A stretch of DNA of 64,000 nt from Mauremys mutica (GCF_020497125.1 NC_059073.1:22527225-22591224); one strand, 5' to 3'. Counted from the first letter of the stretch, positions 1-12,051 are shown. A program made the numbers and translations. Notes: a model not told the origin generated them from the letters alone.

Positions 1-1650
1 TCCCTCTGGACCATTCAAGCTGTCCTCCATTCCCTTCAGTCTTCATTTGCTCCTGGGTCGCCCTCCTCAGAATCTTACATATCATCATCCCCAAAATTCC
101 ATGATATGGAGGGAAGAGAGTCATTAATGTCCCCGAGTGTCTCTTACCATTAGACACATTTCAGACTTAACCAAGATCATGCTCATCCCTCAGCAAAGTT
201 TTTCTCTCTCTTAATACATTTGTCAGCATTTGTTTGGTTGCGCCAAGTTTACATTTCTGACACTGCTGGATGTCAGTGCCCTAGCTCTCCCTGGTACTTT
301 ACTTAAGTGTTTCGTACACCCCTTATTATATACAATTAGACCTTATTAATGACCAATCTGGTAGATGCTAGCATTTAATATTACAGGAGCTGTGTGCTCT
401 TAAAAAAATCCACCTTTCATCTAGCTCAAATTAACCTGACACATACATAACACCCCAGAAAAAGCTGACTCCATAGAAGTTATCTTATGCAACCTCATTA
501 CACAATTTGCATTAAACCTGATGACTTTACAACATCACCTGGAGCTGACAATACTGTAGAGAGGTTTTGTTCTAGAAGAAATCTGGGTTAAATTGGGGTT
601 GGCTAAGGATATATGCAAATTACCATAGGATCCTAACTTTCTGCATGCCTCTCCCCTCATTTAGACAGCAGCCACCCCTCTGAGCTCATTGCTGTTTGTT
701 GTTCGTTTCTTATTTTTCCCTGCTCAGTTCTTCGTTGCTTAACAGGTAGCGCCTCTCATTAGAAACTAAGAGTCTGACCTAAATTCCATTAAGACATTGG
801 AAAGACTCCCAGAACTCAAGAGCGAAAGGGTGGGACAGTCCATTCCCAAGACAGAGGGGAGGGGTGTCCTGGAGAAAACAGGAACATGCCAGCCCCCTGC
901 CATGACCCAGAGAGAGAGTTAGGAGCACTGTGAGGGGAAGGCTCCATAGATTCCCTGTATTCCAGGGCATTCATGGAGGATTGTGTACAATCCATCCCTA
1001 ATCTCCCCCCTCTCCCTGCCCCTCCCGCCCAGCTCCCTCCAAGGGCCGGGACAGCCTGCAATGCAGCAGTGGCTTTGCCAAAATGGGTGCAATTTAACCC
1101 TAAGTGGGAGCACCATCTGCCTCTTTGTTCCTTCATCCAGTCTTCACACTGTTGGTGTGGGAGCCTTGTCCCCTGCTGCTCCTTGCATGGCCTCCCTGAA
1201 TTTCCCACTGCTGCCTTGATCTGCCATCAGAACTTGGACCACCTGGATCTCATCTGCTTGTACGTCTTTTTCCCATTTGTTTATTATATGCCTCTGAATT
1301 TCTCTCTGCTCCTGTTATTGGCCTCCGAACTGAGTGCTTTGGCGGCAGTTAAAGATTTCTTTATTTCTTAGTAAAACTACCTGCTTCTTCATCATTTGGG
1401 TTTCCTGGGGGATGCTGAAGAGTTCGCCACCATTATGAATACAAAAGATCTTAGCAGTTCTAACAGGTATTAAGCGAGGGTGTGGCTCCAGCCAGGTTGT
1501 CATATAAATGGTACAGAAAGCAGTATTTGCAGGGTGGTATGTGGAAGTGGAGCAAGAGGGTAGAGTTTCAGGAGGGATCTTGTTCAGTGGGTCACCAGAG
1601 GTCCAGGAATGTAAGCGATGGGGTGGAGAGGGGGGATGTGTCAGGCAACT
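1..1650. other. unassigned stretch, no gene recognised
   Basis: No known domain, RNA gene or repeat family is recognised here. The minus strand stays open for 163 codons at 1315-1806, and other short frames lie at 816-1371. Their translations carry no motif I can name, and the first runs into a duplicated repeat unit at 1651. The minus-strand frames may be relics of an unrecognised transposable element. About 980-1240 is more GC-rich than the surroundings. Confidence 0.4.
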
Positions 1651-1916
1651 AGAACACACTTTAAAGCCCCAGTATGTGACACTGGATTCCCAATCAGAGC
1701 CAGCCAAACGGGGAACTCCTTTCTGCAAAAATCTTTTTGCATTAAAAAAAAAAACGGTCCCAAATTGGGATGAAACATCAAAAATGGTTGTGGAAAAGTT
1801 TTGCAAAGAGGGGATTTTTCATCAGAAAATCATTTAGACAAAATATTTTCCAGCCAGAAATATTCTCGACATGTTTAATAAAGATACCTTTCCTAGAACT
1901 GCCTGCGGCATCACCT
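1651..1916 (+). repeat. direct duplication, copy 1 (about 265 bp)
   Basis: Starts AGAACACACTTTAAAGCCCC and ends CTGCGGCATCACCT. The same sequence recurs in the same orientation at 2551-2814 with scattered substitutions and small indels, mostly in the A-rich middle. It contains an AATAAA near its 3' end and a segment resembling the AT-rich GCCAGAAATATT-type repeats seen elsewhere in the window. The class is not recognised. It could be a local tandem duplication, two insertions of one element, or terminal repeats of a roughly 1.16 kb element; no coding sequence between the copies supports the last. Confidence 0.8.
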
Positions 1917-2550
1917 CTGGCTTGTGAGTGTTTTGTGGGGTTGGAAGGAAGTTAGTTATTTGTTGTTAATTTGTTCATAAAATGAGAGAGACTATTGGTT
2001 AAGGAGTAATGAAAGGTTTCACCAGTTACTTTCTGAGTAGGAAAAATAAATACAGTGGAAATCCATCACAGATGAACAAACACTGACTACACTTTGTCTT
2101 TTTCTGTAGTTAAATGAAATATTTTCCAGGCTGTAAATCCATAGGAACCCAATAACATGTTAGCAGGAAATCAACAAAGCAATAATGGCCCCAAACCTGT
2201 TCCCTGTTATGTCAATGGGAGTTTCATCTGACTCCGGGGGAAGCAGGATCAAATCCCATTATTGCATGAACACCTACGAATATATATTAGATTGCTCATT
2301 CTCACAAATACACATGCAAACTAAAATGCTAGGGGTGTGATTGAAAGCAAAAATCTATAATACCATTTGCACTTAAGTCTCATGTGACCCTTGGGGTGAT
2401 TTTAGATGTTGGGAGCCATATCATGAGGTTGCATCTTTGTAATAGAGGAAGGAATGCAGTCTATTTGTGCTGGCACCACTAGGCTCAATGAGCCAGATTC
2501 TGCTCTAATACATTCATGCAACCCCTGTGATTTTAATGGGGTCACACTTC
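1917..2550. other. spacer between the two duplicated units
   Basis: About 635 bp between the direct repeats. Around 2178-2245 there is a faint match to small GGCCC...GGATC palindromic elements. No coding signal is visible. Confidence 0.4.
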
Positions 2551-2814
2551 AGAACACACTTTAAAGCCCCAGCATGTAACACTGGACTTTCAACTAGAGC
2601 CAGCGAAATAGGGGATTCCTTTCTGCAAAACCTTTTTGCATTTAAAAAAAATGTGTCACAAATTGGGGTAAAGTATCAAAAAGGGTTGTGGATAAGTTTT
2701 GCAAAAAGGTCATTTTTCATCAGAAAATCATTTAGACAAAGTATTTTCCAGCCAGAAATATTCTCAACATGTTTAATAAAGATACCTTTCCTAGAACTGC
2801 CTGCGGCATCACCT
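2551..2814 (+). repeat. direct duplication, copy 2 (about 265 bp)
   Basis: Second copy of the unit at 1651-1916, sharing the same first bases and the same last 14 bases (CTGCGGCATCACCT). Both copies stop matching at the same point on each side, which argues for an element with defined ends over random duplication. I see no flanking target duplication. Confidence 0.8.
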
Positions 2815-2824
2815 TGAAGTATTA

Positions 2825-3040
2825 TTATTTAAATGTATTATTTGTATTATCATAGTGCCTCAGAGCCCTAGTCATGGACCAGGACCCCATTGTGCTAGGG
2901 GCTGTACAAACACAGAATACAAAGATGATCCCTGCCCCAAAGAACTTGCCTCTTGTCTTAAGTGTAAGACAAGAGACAACAGCTGGAAACAGACAGATGG
3001 AGATGTACAAGGAAACCATGAGGCAATATTGGTCTACACA
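2825..3040 (-). repeat. ancient SINE-like repeat
   Basis: Contains the conserved block GACCAGGACCCCATTGTGCT, then GGGCTGTACAAACACAGAA and CCCTGCCCCAAAGA. The same blocks recur at 27655, 37308 and 43055. The reverse complement forms the 3' tail of the MIR-like SINEs at 7375, 30090 and 32103 (TTGGGGCAGGGAC motif), so this copy is taken as minus. It is a fossil repeat common in amniote genomes; the subfamily is not assigned. Confidence 0.65.
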
Positions 3041-3675
3041 AAAGGCAGAAGTCTCTGCACACCAGCAGGGTGAGTTTTTGTCACTTTCTATTTCCATTTA
3101 TCAGTTCCCATTTTTTTTAAACAGTGGCCAGTGGGCTAACCCCCCGAATCACTTTGGTCCAGAATATTCAGCAAATGCCAGTGCTGGTGAGCTCCCCAAC
3201 CTGAAGTGCCAGCGGGAAGCTACTGACCCCTTTCTCCTTTTTATTTGGGTTTGGCTTCCTGGAACTCTGAGCTCATTTTAACCAGCTACTTCCTCATTCC
3301 GCCAAGCTTGTTCCTGCCAGCTGTGCTTTGAGGGTGGTTGGCTAGGAGCACAAGTATCTCTCGGGAAGTGTCATGGTTGCCACAATGCAATGGGATGACA
3401 TCACATCCTAAACAGCATCATGCTATAATACAGCACGGGAACTTTCAAGCCAAGGAGTTTAGGAGTTAATCTGGTGAATTTGTACCGGGAGTGTTTGTAT
3501 TTCTCCCTGAACTGTCCATCGAGCCCTTCCCAGATGGCCTTACCCTGCCCACAGTCAGCAGTAAAAAAGTAAATCTAGGACATCCAATGCTTTTGGAGAT
3601 GCTGCAGAATTTCCCAAGTCTCCAGGCAACTCTCAATCTAAGAGCACCACTTTATGGTATATTTATTCCTCCCTC
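3041..3675. other. unassigned stretch
   Basis: No recognisable gene, RNA or repeat boundary. Confidence 0.3.
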
Positions 3676-3737
3676 AGCATGGGGGGATTGACTAGATGAC
3701 CTCTTAAGGTCCCTTCCAGCCCTATGATTTCTATGGT
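3676..3737 (+). mobile_element. CR1 LINE 3' end fragment
   Basis: Carries GACTAGATGACCTC...GGTCCCTTCCAGCCCTATGA followed by TTTCTATGG. This is the usual CR1 3' terminus, which normally ends in an ATTCTATGA repeat. It is a severely 5'-truncated copy of about 60 bp. Confidence 0.8.
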
Positions 3738-4355
3738 CTGAAATTTGGAGCACATTAGCGAATGTGCAGAAACCACGCTTGCCCTTTCTCTCACACTTTT
3801 TCTGTCCGATCTATTTGGATGCTAAGCTCTTTGAAGCAGGAACGGCCTCTTGCTCTGCATTTGCACAGCACCTCTCTATGATGGATTTTGAGGGCCTTTG
3901 TAGTCATTTATGAATACTGTATATTGACCTGGTTATGGGGATGTTTGCTGTATGATTATATTGGTGTATTTTAAATACGTGTGTGTGTGGGGGGGTGGTA
4001 AACAAACAAGAAAGGAAAGAATGGCTAAAGATAAACTGCTTCTTTGCAAACACTTCAGGATTGTTAAGAGACAATGCCAAAATAGGAAAAGGCCTGAGAA
4101 CCACAGAGCAAAAGAACTCTGACAGGCTTGAAAAGGAACATGCTCTTAAGAGAGAGAGGGAGGGAGTTCGGGGGGAACAAGACTGAGATGCAGACACCCA
4201 CTGCGGTGTCTGGAGAAGTTAGGGGCTAGGTTAACACCAGGGGCTGGGAAATCTTTCTATAAAATAGACGTGTGTAGACTGTTGTTTTAAAATCCTCTTT
4301 TCTCAAAATACTTTTTCTTATGTTTCATAAACACTGCTGTGACTTAAGAAGGCTG
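3738..4355. other. unassigned stretch
   Basis: Holds a short GT-rich run near 3979-3997 and nothing else recognised. Confidence 0.3.
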
Positions 4356-4527
4356 TCATAGAATCATAAAAGATTAGGGTTGGAAGAGACCTCAAGAGGT
4401 CATTTAGTCCAATCCCCTGCTCAAAGCAGGACCAACCCCAACTAAATCATCCCTTTGTCAAGCCGGGCCTTAAAAACCTCTAATAATGGAGATTCCATCA
4501 CCTTCCTAGGTAAACCATTCCAGTGCT
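4356..4527 (-). mobile_element. CR1 LINE 3' end fragment
   Basis: Reads TCATAGAATCATA, then GGTTGGAAGAGACCTC, CCCCTGCTCAAAGCAGGACC and TTAAAAACCTCTAA, the reverse complement of the CR1 3' UTR and last codons. It is 5'-truncated at about 172 bp and has typical ageing substitutions. Confidence 0.9.
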
Positions 4528-6194
4528 GGCTGGTCACTGTATTCACCACTGGCCATAGACTCCCAAAGGGAAGGACTGCAGGTGCCAGAACTCAGTCGGA
4601 CCTGCTGGGTAAGCACGATTAATACACAGGGTGCTGTAACCCAGGGCCTGCTCTGCCTTGGGATAAGCAAAGTCACAAGGTCTGACATGGGAGGGGGGGC
4701 ACTCAGAGAGACCAGGGAGGGGACAGAGGTACAGTGAGTCCTGTAACCATGACATATAGCACAACGGGGCTTCATTCGGGATCTATGGGCATTACTGGCT
4801 GTCATAGAAATACATAATAATGTGCGTTGCTGTGATAAGGCCCTATTAACGGGACTCCTCATGTAAGTGTTTGCAGTATCGGATCCTCATGTTGTAACAA
4901 TTACTAATATGTATTTGTCTAGCCCCATAAATGTTCATGGCACTTCGCAGACACTATTCCTAGTGAAGAATTTATAGTCTAAGAGAATATAAGCAGATAG
5001 TTCTGTCTGTTCTATCTGGCATTTGCCTAATCCCTTTTCAATCACCCTTTCAGACGAAAACCACTACGCACAATGTTTTCATTATGAATGTAGGAAGAAT
5101 ACTTAAATTATGAAGAACTTGGGACCTGAATTTCAGACCAAAATAAATTTATATGAAATTTCTCAGAAATGTTGTTATTAATGAGCACATTGTTGGTTCT
5201 GTGCAGCTGTGATGCTGAGCATTCCACTAGTCACACTTGGGCTCGTTATAGTAAATAATTATCACATAGGGACTGCTGTACTCCAAGGGCTGTTGTTAAA
5301 TGGGAAGGAGTGAAAGGAAAAAGTCTCATGGAAGCAGCCCATTCATGTCTTGCGCTGCTCTGAGCAAATAAATTGATCTGTGGAGCCAGAGGAGTGTGCA
5401 CGGGAATTTAATTTTGACCACTTTTGGAGGGGCATGTTAAAGCAGTGGCTGGGGGCTGGGGCAGCGACCGAGGCTGGAGCAGAAATACATCTTTTTTTGG
5501 ATGAATATGTGTGTGGTGGGGAAGGCCGGCCTCTGTTTTCCCCCACTTGTGCATGACCCTGTGTGGAGAAGATCCATCCTGGGGAAGGAAACAATGAACT
5601 TTGAGATAGGAATTCTAGCTAACTAAACACCACTGAAGAACAATGTTTGGTGTTGCAGGATTAGCAGGCAGAGACGTTGTAGCCTTCTGCCACCTGCTAT
5701 GGGCCCTGGAGTGAAGGAATCTGAAAAGAGGGTACGAAGAAGAAGGTATAGCCTTTTGGGAGGTGTTAGGTTTCATAACCCTAGACAACTTGTGGCAAAA
5801 TAGTGGAGCAGTTGAACTAGGTGGCTTGAGCAACATGGAAGACACTGCCTGGAGATACTGCTGTTTGGAGATGCATTGTGTGGCAAATACACATCCCCTG
5901 CCAAACCCAAGGGGAAAATCCTTCCCTTCAGTTGGCAGAGGATTAGCAGAATCACTCTGTTGCTGTAACCTCCATAGCAGCCATGCCTCTCCTTTGACTC
6001 CTCCACCCCCTCTCTCCAAACCTCCTCACACTGTGAGGAGGGAGGTGAGCTAGCTTTAGAATCACCTCTGAGACACTGCTTTGCTTGCTAGTGGCTAGAG
6101 GCCCTGGAGAACACAGGACACAGGATTGTTGAGATGTTCCCTCCCTCACCAGTCCCCTTTCCTCTCACACCGCCTCCCCAGAGTAGAACCCCAC
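4528..6194. other. unassigned stretch
   Basis: About 1.7 kb with no recognised gene. Around 4905-4985 there are faint traces of an old SINE. The short open frames at 4506-4862, 5343-5594 and 5615-6019 have no recognisable motif and no splice or start context that I can defend. Confidence 0.3.
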
Positions 6195-6695
6195 TCATAG
6201 ATTCCAAGGCCAGAAGGGACTCTTGTGATCATCCAGTCTGACCTCCATGCCATAGAATTTCCCCAATTCCTAGAACAGATCTTTTTAGAGAAACCTCTAA
6301 TCTTGATTTAAAAATGGTCAGTGATGGTGAATCCACCATGGCCCTTGGTAAATTGTTCCAATGGTTAATTGCTCTCACTGTCAAAAATGTATGGTTTATT
6401 TCCCATCTGAATTTGTCTAGTTTCAATTTCCAGCCACTGGATTGCATTAGACCTTTCTCTGGTAGATTGAGAGCCCATTATTAAATATTTGTGCCCTATG
6501 TAGGTACTCATAGACTAATCAAGTCCCTCCTTAACCTCTCTTTTTTAAGCTACATAGACTGAGTTCCTAAATCACTACAAGGCATGTTTTCTAATCCTTT
6601 AATCATCCTTATGGCTCTTCTCTGAACCCTCTCCATTTACCAACATCCTTCTTGAATTATGGAGACCAGAACTGGACACTAGTTTTGCTGCCTTT
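6195..6695 (-). mobile_element. CR1-type LINE, 3' portion with ORF2 C-terminus
   Basis: The plus strand reads TCATAGATTCCAAGGCCAGA, then the usual CR1 block order up to GGAGACCAGAACTGGACA. The minus frame at 6229-6447 encodes a peptide with NHTFLTVRAINHWNNLPRA and VDSPSLTIFKSRLE. This is the characteristic CR1 ORF2 C-terminus (HWN-LPR followed by F-RL). No reverse-transcriptase core remains. Confidence 0.9.
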
Positions 6696-7109
6696 GCATT
6701 CTCCTGGAGAAAGTTTTGATGATGAGCAGGATTTGCCCCTACAGCAAGGGGGAACAGCCCCCCCTATTTTGCAAAAAAGCCAATTAGGCTCTCCAGCTCC
6801 CTGGCTTGGGGAAGCAGCATTCCCCCACAGCTACCTCTCCTCCTGGGCTGGTGTGATAAGGGCTTCCCCGCCTGCAAATAGCCACTAACCATTGTGTTAA
6901 AGTGACCAGCTGTCCTGTTTTCTCTGGGACAGTCTCATTTCCTGGCTGTCCCTCCTGGGAGAGTTATTTGAGAGCATGGGAGTGATTTTTAGAAAACAGA
7001 ATCAATGTTAAGCATGCTGTGCTCTAAATATGTGTTTTTCAAGGTTTCAGTAGCTGGTGGTTCCTGTATCCCTGTAAAAGAACCCAGCACATTTAATTAA
7101 TATTTATGG
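6696..7109. other. unassigned stretch
   Basis: Around 6899-6975 the text GTGACCAGCTGTCCTG...GGGACAGTC faintly resembles the hAT MITE at 40534-40657. It is too decayed to call. Confidence 0.3.
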
Positions 7110-7290
7110 TGACAAATTAGAGTTGGTTGAACATTTTTTAATGGACAGTTTTCAGTTGAAAAATGCAGTCTTGTCAAAAGTGAAAAGTTGCGGGGAAATG
7201 TGTCAATTTTTCATTAACATTTCCAACGGGAAAAGTCAAAATGTTTTGTTTGAAATGTAATTTTCTGTGGAACAGAAATTGTGGTTCCTG
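7110..7290. repeat. AT-rich TAGAG(C/T)TGG-family fragment
   Basis: Begins TTAGAGTTGGTTGAACATTT and continues with A/T-rich text of alternating GAAAA and TTTTC runs, like the elements at 18742, 32418 and 34290. The right end is not visible. Confidence 0.4.
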
Positions 7291-7374
7291 ACCGACACAG
7301 GACAAAATGAGGATGCTCAGATGATTAGGGAGAAGGTAAATTGATTTGAAGAGGAAAGTAATCTACCTAGAGAG

Positions 7375-7620
7375 GCAGTATATCTAGCAGATAAGGCCTT
7401 AGGCTGGAAGCCAGAATCCTAGGTTGTAGTCCCATCTCTGCCACTGACCTGCTCTGTGACCTTTTTCCCTTCCCACCCATTGTCTACCTAGATGGTATGT
7501 TCTTTGGGGCAGGGACTGACTCTCACTACATGTGTGTACGATGCCTAGCACATTGGGTTCCTTACCTTGGTTGAAGTTGCTTTGTGCTACTATATATAGA
7601 ATACTCTGAATTATCACCTA
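7375..7620 (+). repeat. MIR-like SINE
   Basis: Contains TCTGCCACTGACC, TGCTCTGTGACC, TCTTTGGGGCAGGGACTG and a decayed GATGCCTAGCACATTGGG. These are the core and tail landmarks of the ancient amniote SINEs in this window. It is old and lacks a clear A box. Confidence 0.65.
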
Positions 7621-9589
7621 TTTTTTAGATTGAAACTCAACTTTTTCTTGCTCTAAAGTGTTTGGATATGTTTGCTTACTTCTCATTTCTGGGTGGAGTG
7701 GGATTTGTCAGAAGTCTCACAAGAATGCTTGCTCTTGTGAGATTTCCGGCTGAAGATCTGCAACTTAAGTTCCAGACGTTTGAACACATAACCAGACTTT
7801 TGAATTAATCTCTGATGTGAGCCTGAACTCCAAATTTTGGAGTTTCTGCCATCGTTAGGCAGCTTGTGCAGGTTAGAAAATGCCCGTTTAAACTCCATCT
7901 CCAGACCCAGCTCAGTGAACCTGCAGGCATGGTACTCTTTTTAAAGCCCAGTTAAGCTTCAGGAGAAGGGCATTTTTTCTCTGAAAAGTGACTACACAAA
8001 AATGTTGCCATCTTATTCTACAGGCCTTCCCCTGTGCATATTCAGAGTGACATGTGCTTACTTCTTTGATGAAAATATTTTTTTTCCTATTTCCTGTTAT
8101 CCCAGCTACACAACTCTGGGGAACCAGATGGATTGTGCTCTGGCCCTTGCATCATGAACAGAATAATTAATTCTTCCCAGTCATCTTTTAGAATAGTATC
8201 TCAGTCTGGGAAGCCTTGTTGTGGGGAGCATGCACTGCGATGCATTTCACAAAGCGAATTCCTGGCTTTTCCCAAGGCACAAAGCTCTTATGGAGTGTGC
8301 ATCAGAAAAAGTTACCAACCCTGCTGATGGATTGCTAACCTGGGGGGCTAATAGCATTGTTTGGTGTAACTCTCTCCATGGTTCTCCCATTCATGCTGTA
8401 TTAAGGGCTTAATACAAATTGAAATTGCTCCGATGTATCTTTAAAAGGCAAAGGGAACTGTGTGTCTCTTGAAAACCTAATATGCCTGGGAAAATAAATA
8501 GCAAGAACTATAAACAAAACACAGCACAACGACACATGGCTAACTAGAAACTGGCCTTACAGCTCACTGGGAAATAGGTATAATTCCCAGTAGTGACATT
8601 TTGCATATTTTAGTGAGGACTGGGAATGGTAGGAGATATAAAGCTTTCTTGTTTGGACTTGACTGTAGAATCTGTACATGGTGAAGGCATGCCAAGCCCT
8701 TCCCTTATTAACTCTTTGACTATTCCTACAGGCCCATACATATAATCTGTGCTTGCAAAACAGGAACAGTTGCAGGACAAAGAACATATTGTTAAATTAA
8801 AGAGTTTCACAGTTCTTTCCTGCAGTATTCAGGGAAAAGAAATTTAGCAAGAGATTGAGAAGTCATGTACATAAAGGCGAAAGAGAGAACATTGAATCTA
8901 AAGAGCTTGCTGAATTCCTGCTTCTGATTCAGAGGAAGCTAATGAACAGCTGGTTTAAACTTTTTTCTTGATGGCTGCAATATCTGACTACTGCAAAATA
9001 TTTTTTACATTTGAAGGGGTTAAATTATATTGTGTTTAGCATATTAGTTTTGATTTATAAAAAAATATCCTCTGAGAGAGCTTCCAATATAATTCAAATT
9101 CTAGTTGCATATTCTTCCCCCAAAATATTTTCAACTAATAATACTTCTGATACACCACTTTGATATGCAGAATAGATGCTGGTTTTGATCTGATAGTGCA
9201 TTTGTATCCGTAGCTACATACACGCTGTACCTATATAATAGTACGTAAGTATATTTTCAATGTGCTTTCTATTTAAATATATATGTTTGATAACTGTACA
9301 GTATACTGCTTCTAATTCTGTAATGCTATAACATTTGCATTAGTTTCCTTATTTTTAAGTGCTATTTTTTAGGTTTTTTGTGACCGAGGTATAACATTTG
9401 GATTCAAGTCAAGATCTGGATCCAAATTTCCTAATAATTTGGGGCAGTCAGTTGTGGGGTTTTGATTTGTTTTGATCTCCATTATTATTGTTGGTGTTAT
9501 CAGAGTCAGCTACGAATATCCTGAAGTCTTTATCTGGGCATTTCTGTTATTGAGCATTCTGCCTGAATAAGGGTAAAGGACATGAGACA
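7621..9589. other. unassigned AT-rich stretch
   Basis: About 2 kb of mostly AT-rich sequence, with no recognised gene or repeat. Confidence 0.35.
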
Positions 9590-9665
9590 GGAAGACCTGG
9601 GTTCTGTTCCTTGCTTTGCCAATAACTTGCTCTGTGACCTTGGGTAAATTACCTACCCATTCAGA
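9590..9665 (+). repeat. MIR-like SINE core fragment
   Basis: Contains CTGGGTTCTGTTCCTTGCTT and TGCTCTGTGACCTTGGGTAA followed by ATTACCTACCCATTC. This is the conserved MIR/CORE-SINE centre; the tail is absent. Confidence 0.7.
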
Positions 9666-9689
9666 ACTAGATTAACACTATATTATTTC

Positions 9690-10736
9690 CAGGGCTGGCT
9701 CTACGCACCAGCAAACCAAGCATGTGCTTGGGATGGCATTCTGGCCATCTTTTTTTTTTTTTTTTTGCTTCAGATGGCAAAAGCCTAGAGACGACCCTGG
9801 CAGCAGCAGTGCATCGTGTGCTGGGGGCACCCTAAGTTTGCTGCGGTTCGCACCGCCAGTCGCGGGGGAGCAGCGCCCGCACCTTGTGGCTGGACCAGGC
9901 GGGCTCTGAGCGGGGGACACTGTGGCTAGGGGCGAAGCAGCCCGTGCTGCCCAGGGGTTGCGGCAGGGTGGCCAGCAGCAGCAGCAGCAGCAGGGCCATA
10001 GAGGGCGGGCGCTGCCGTGTGGGGCCTGCATCCTGCTCTCTGGGGCTCCACTCCCTCTGGGGCCACCCTGCCCCGGCTCCTCAGCCCCCTGCCAGGGCGG
10101 TCCCCCCGGCTCTGCCCTCCCAGGTCCAGCCGGTCCTGGAGGTGGGAGCCCTGACTGGAGGGACCCTGGGCTGAGGCGCGGCCTGGGAGCCCCACCGCTT
10201 ATCCTGACCCTGCCAGCACCATACCGACTGGAGGCGAGGGGGAGTGGGTGGAGTCAGCACTGGTGGGGGAGAGCCCAGGGCTGGGGCAGCAGGGGGTGCG
10301 GGTGGGGTGGGAGGGAGAGCCCAGCGCTGGGGTGGCAGGGAGTGTGGGTGGGGTGAGAGGGAGAGCCCAGGGCTGGGGCGGCAGGGGGTGTGGGTGGGGT
10401 GAGAGGGAGAGCCCAGCACTGGGGTGGCAGGGAGTGTGGGTGGGGTGAGAGGGAGAGCCCAGCGCTGGGGCAGCAGGGGGTGTGGGTGGGGTGGGAGGGA
10501 GAGCCCATGGCTGGGGCGGCAGGGGGTGTGGGTGGGGTGAGAGGGAGAGCCCAGCACTGGGGCGGCAGTGGGTGCGGGTGCGGGTGGGGGAGAGGAAGAA
10601 AGAGCCATGGGCTGGAGTGGCAGGGTGTGTGAGTGGGGGAGGGCACTGGTTGGGGGGGATGAGAGCCCAGGGTTGGGGTGGGGGGCAACCAAAGATTTTT
10701 TTTCTTGGTGCGGCAAAAGACCAAGAGCCGGCCCTG
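9690..10736. mobile_element. hAT-type non-autonomous transposon with internal minisatellite
   Basis: Left end is CAGGGCTGGCTCTACGCACC; the right end, reverse complemented, is CAGGGCCGGCTCTTGGTC. The flanks ATTATTTC (9682-9689) and ACTATTTC (10737-10744) form an 8-bp target-site duplication with one mismatch, the size expected of hAT elements. No transposase is encoded. The interior has a poly-T run near 9750, GC-rich DNA, then a 46-bp tandem array. All three minus-strand frames stay open through the array because the unit has no stop codon and 46 is not a multiple of three, so those long proline-rich frames are not genes. Confidence 0.85.
10245..10640. repeat. 46-bp minisatellite inside the hAT element
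   Basis: The motif GAGAGCCCAG recurs at 10269, 10315, 10361, 10407, 10453, 10499 (as GAGAGCCCAT) and 10545, exactly 46 bp apart, with a degenerate copy after 10590 and fading toward 10690. Units follow GAGAGCCCAGNGCTGGGG then GGCAGGGNGTGTGGGTGG. It is strongly G-biased on the plus strand. Constant spacing with few substitutions implies recent tandem expansion; copy number is likely polymorphic. Confidence 0.95.
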
Positions 10737-10744
10737 ACTATTTC

Positions 10745-12050
10745 ATACACCCCTCTGCGGTGACTTTTGATCATTACTGACCCTTACTGCACTTAGCTGA
10801 ATTGGTGCCCTGTAGCTGTAAGGAGCCTGCTCCCTCTGCCAAAGTCCTGAGCCATTTAATCTTTCTGTTTTTGTACAGTGGCACCAGGGCTGCCTGGGGG
10901 GTGGAGGAGCAAAAGGGACAGTTTGCCCTGGCCCTCCCCATTTAGGAGTACCCCCAAACTGAGTGTTGTTGTGAGGCGGTGTGTGGGGTCATAGCACTAC
11001 CCTGAAATTTGGCTCAGCTGCCTCTCCGTCATGCCAGAGGGGTGTCCGGGCCAAACCTGAGTGTTGCTACAATCCTGTTTGCCAGGTCACAATGCCTGGA
11101 GCAGGGAGCTGGGCCCAGGCCTGTGGGACAGGAGCTGAGCCACAACTGCCGGGTGAATGTGAGGCAGGTTCACTCTCCAATATCAGGTGTCCCCTCAGAG
11201 ACAATTTTTGGAAGGGTGTGTGGGGGTCTCAGTTTCTGATTTTTACGCTGGAATCCTAAAAACCTTTGTGTGCCCCGATTGGTGCAAAATCTCTTTTGGT
11301 CTATTGGCTGACTGGTGCGTTGTGTGCATTTGGTAGCACCTACTACTAGTTACTGATAGGAATAAACTTAATGAAGCTCTGATGGAAGAACTGGCCTGAT
11401 ATATCTGAAAACATTCCAGTGATCAGCAGGAAATGAACTTCTAGCCCAACCTAGAAATCTCATATATCCATATCTCCACAACCACTGGGTAGGAAGACCT
11501 TGGTTTTCAAAAAATTTTCAAGCACAAATATGATATTCTCCCAGATTGTCCTGTAGGGTTGAAGTGGCCACATGACATTCTTCCTAAATGCCAAATGGTA
11601 GGTTCTGTCCTTTGGGTGAAGTTTGGACAATGGTGTATTTGAATGAGAATGTTGTACATGAATGCAGGGATTCCTAATATTTTGATTGTCTCCAACTAGC
11701 TGGCCTAAAGAAGGGCAGAGAAGATGGGTTCCAGCAGTAGAATATTTTATTTGGGAGTAGAGGGATTTGCTGTAAGAACACAACGTTGGGGAGGCGGGAG
11801 TGAGGAACAAGAGAGTTGAGAGAAGGAATAAGATAAGGAAATGATTTAATTTGGAGAGGAGGCTATAGCTTTCCTACACCCACAGAACCCCGGTTCCATA
11901 CCACCAGTTCTGTTGCTTGTGATCCCCAGAACTAATCAAGATGTGGGAGAAACCTCCAGACCAGGTCAGTATTATAAGGGTTGAGAAGGAGAAAGCCATA
12001 CATGCATATCAGGAGTTAAAAGGGAAAGGGGGTGGGGGAGGCACATCAGA
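10745..12050. other. unassigned stretch
   Basis: No gene or repeat family recognised. Frames at 10981-11259 (plus) and 11460-11810 (minus) have no nameable motif. Confidence 0.3.
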
Positions 12051-12051
12051 A

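Noticed and set aside
972..1371. GC-richer segment as a possible CpG-island promoter or exon
   Set aside because: CpG dinucleotides are scarce in it, and the open frames on either strand show no recognisable protein or splice pattern.
1315..1806. 163-codon minus-strand frame
   Set aside because: No domain or family motif recognised, and its N-terminal third overlaps the duplicated repeat at 1651-1916. It may be transposon-derived but not supportable as a gene.
10081..10774. Three overlapping long proline/serine-rich minus-strand open frames (211, 191 and 156 codons)
   Set aside because: They are the three phases of the 46-bp tandem array. The unit has no stop on that strand and its length shifts the frame each time, so all phases stay open.
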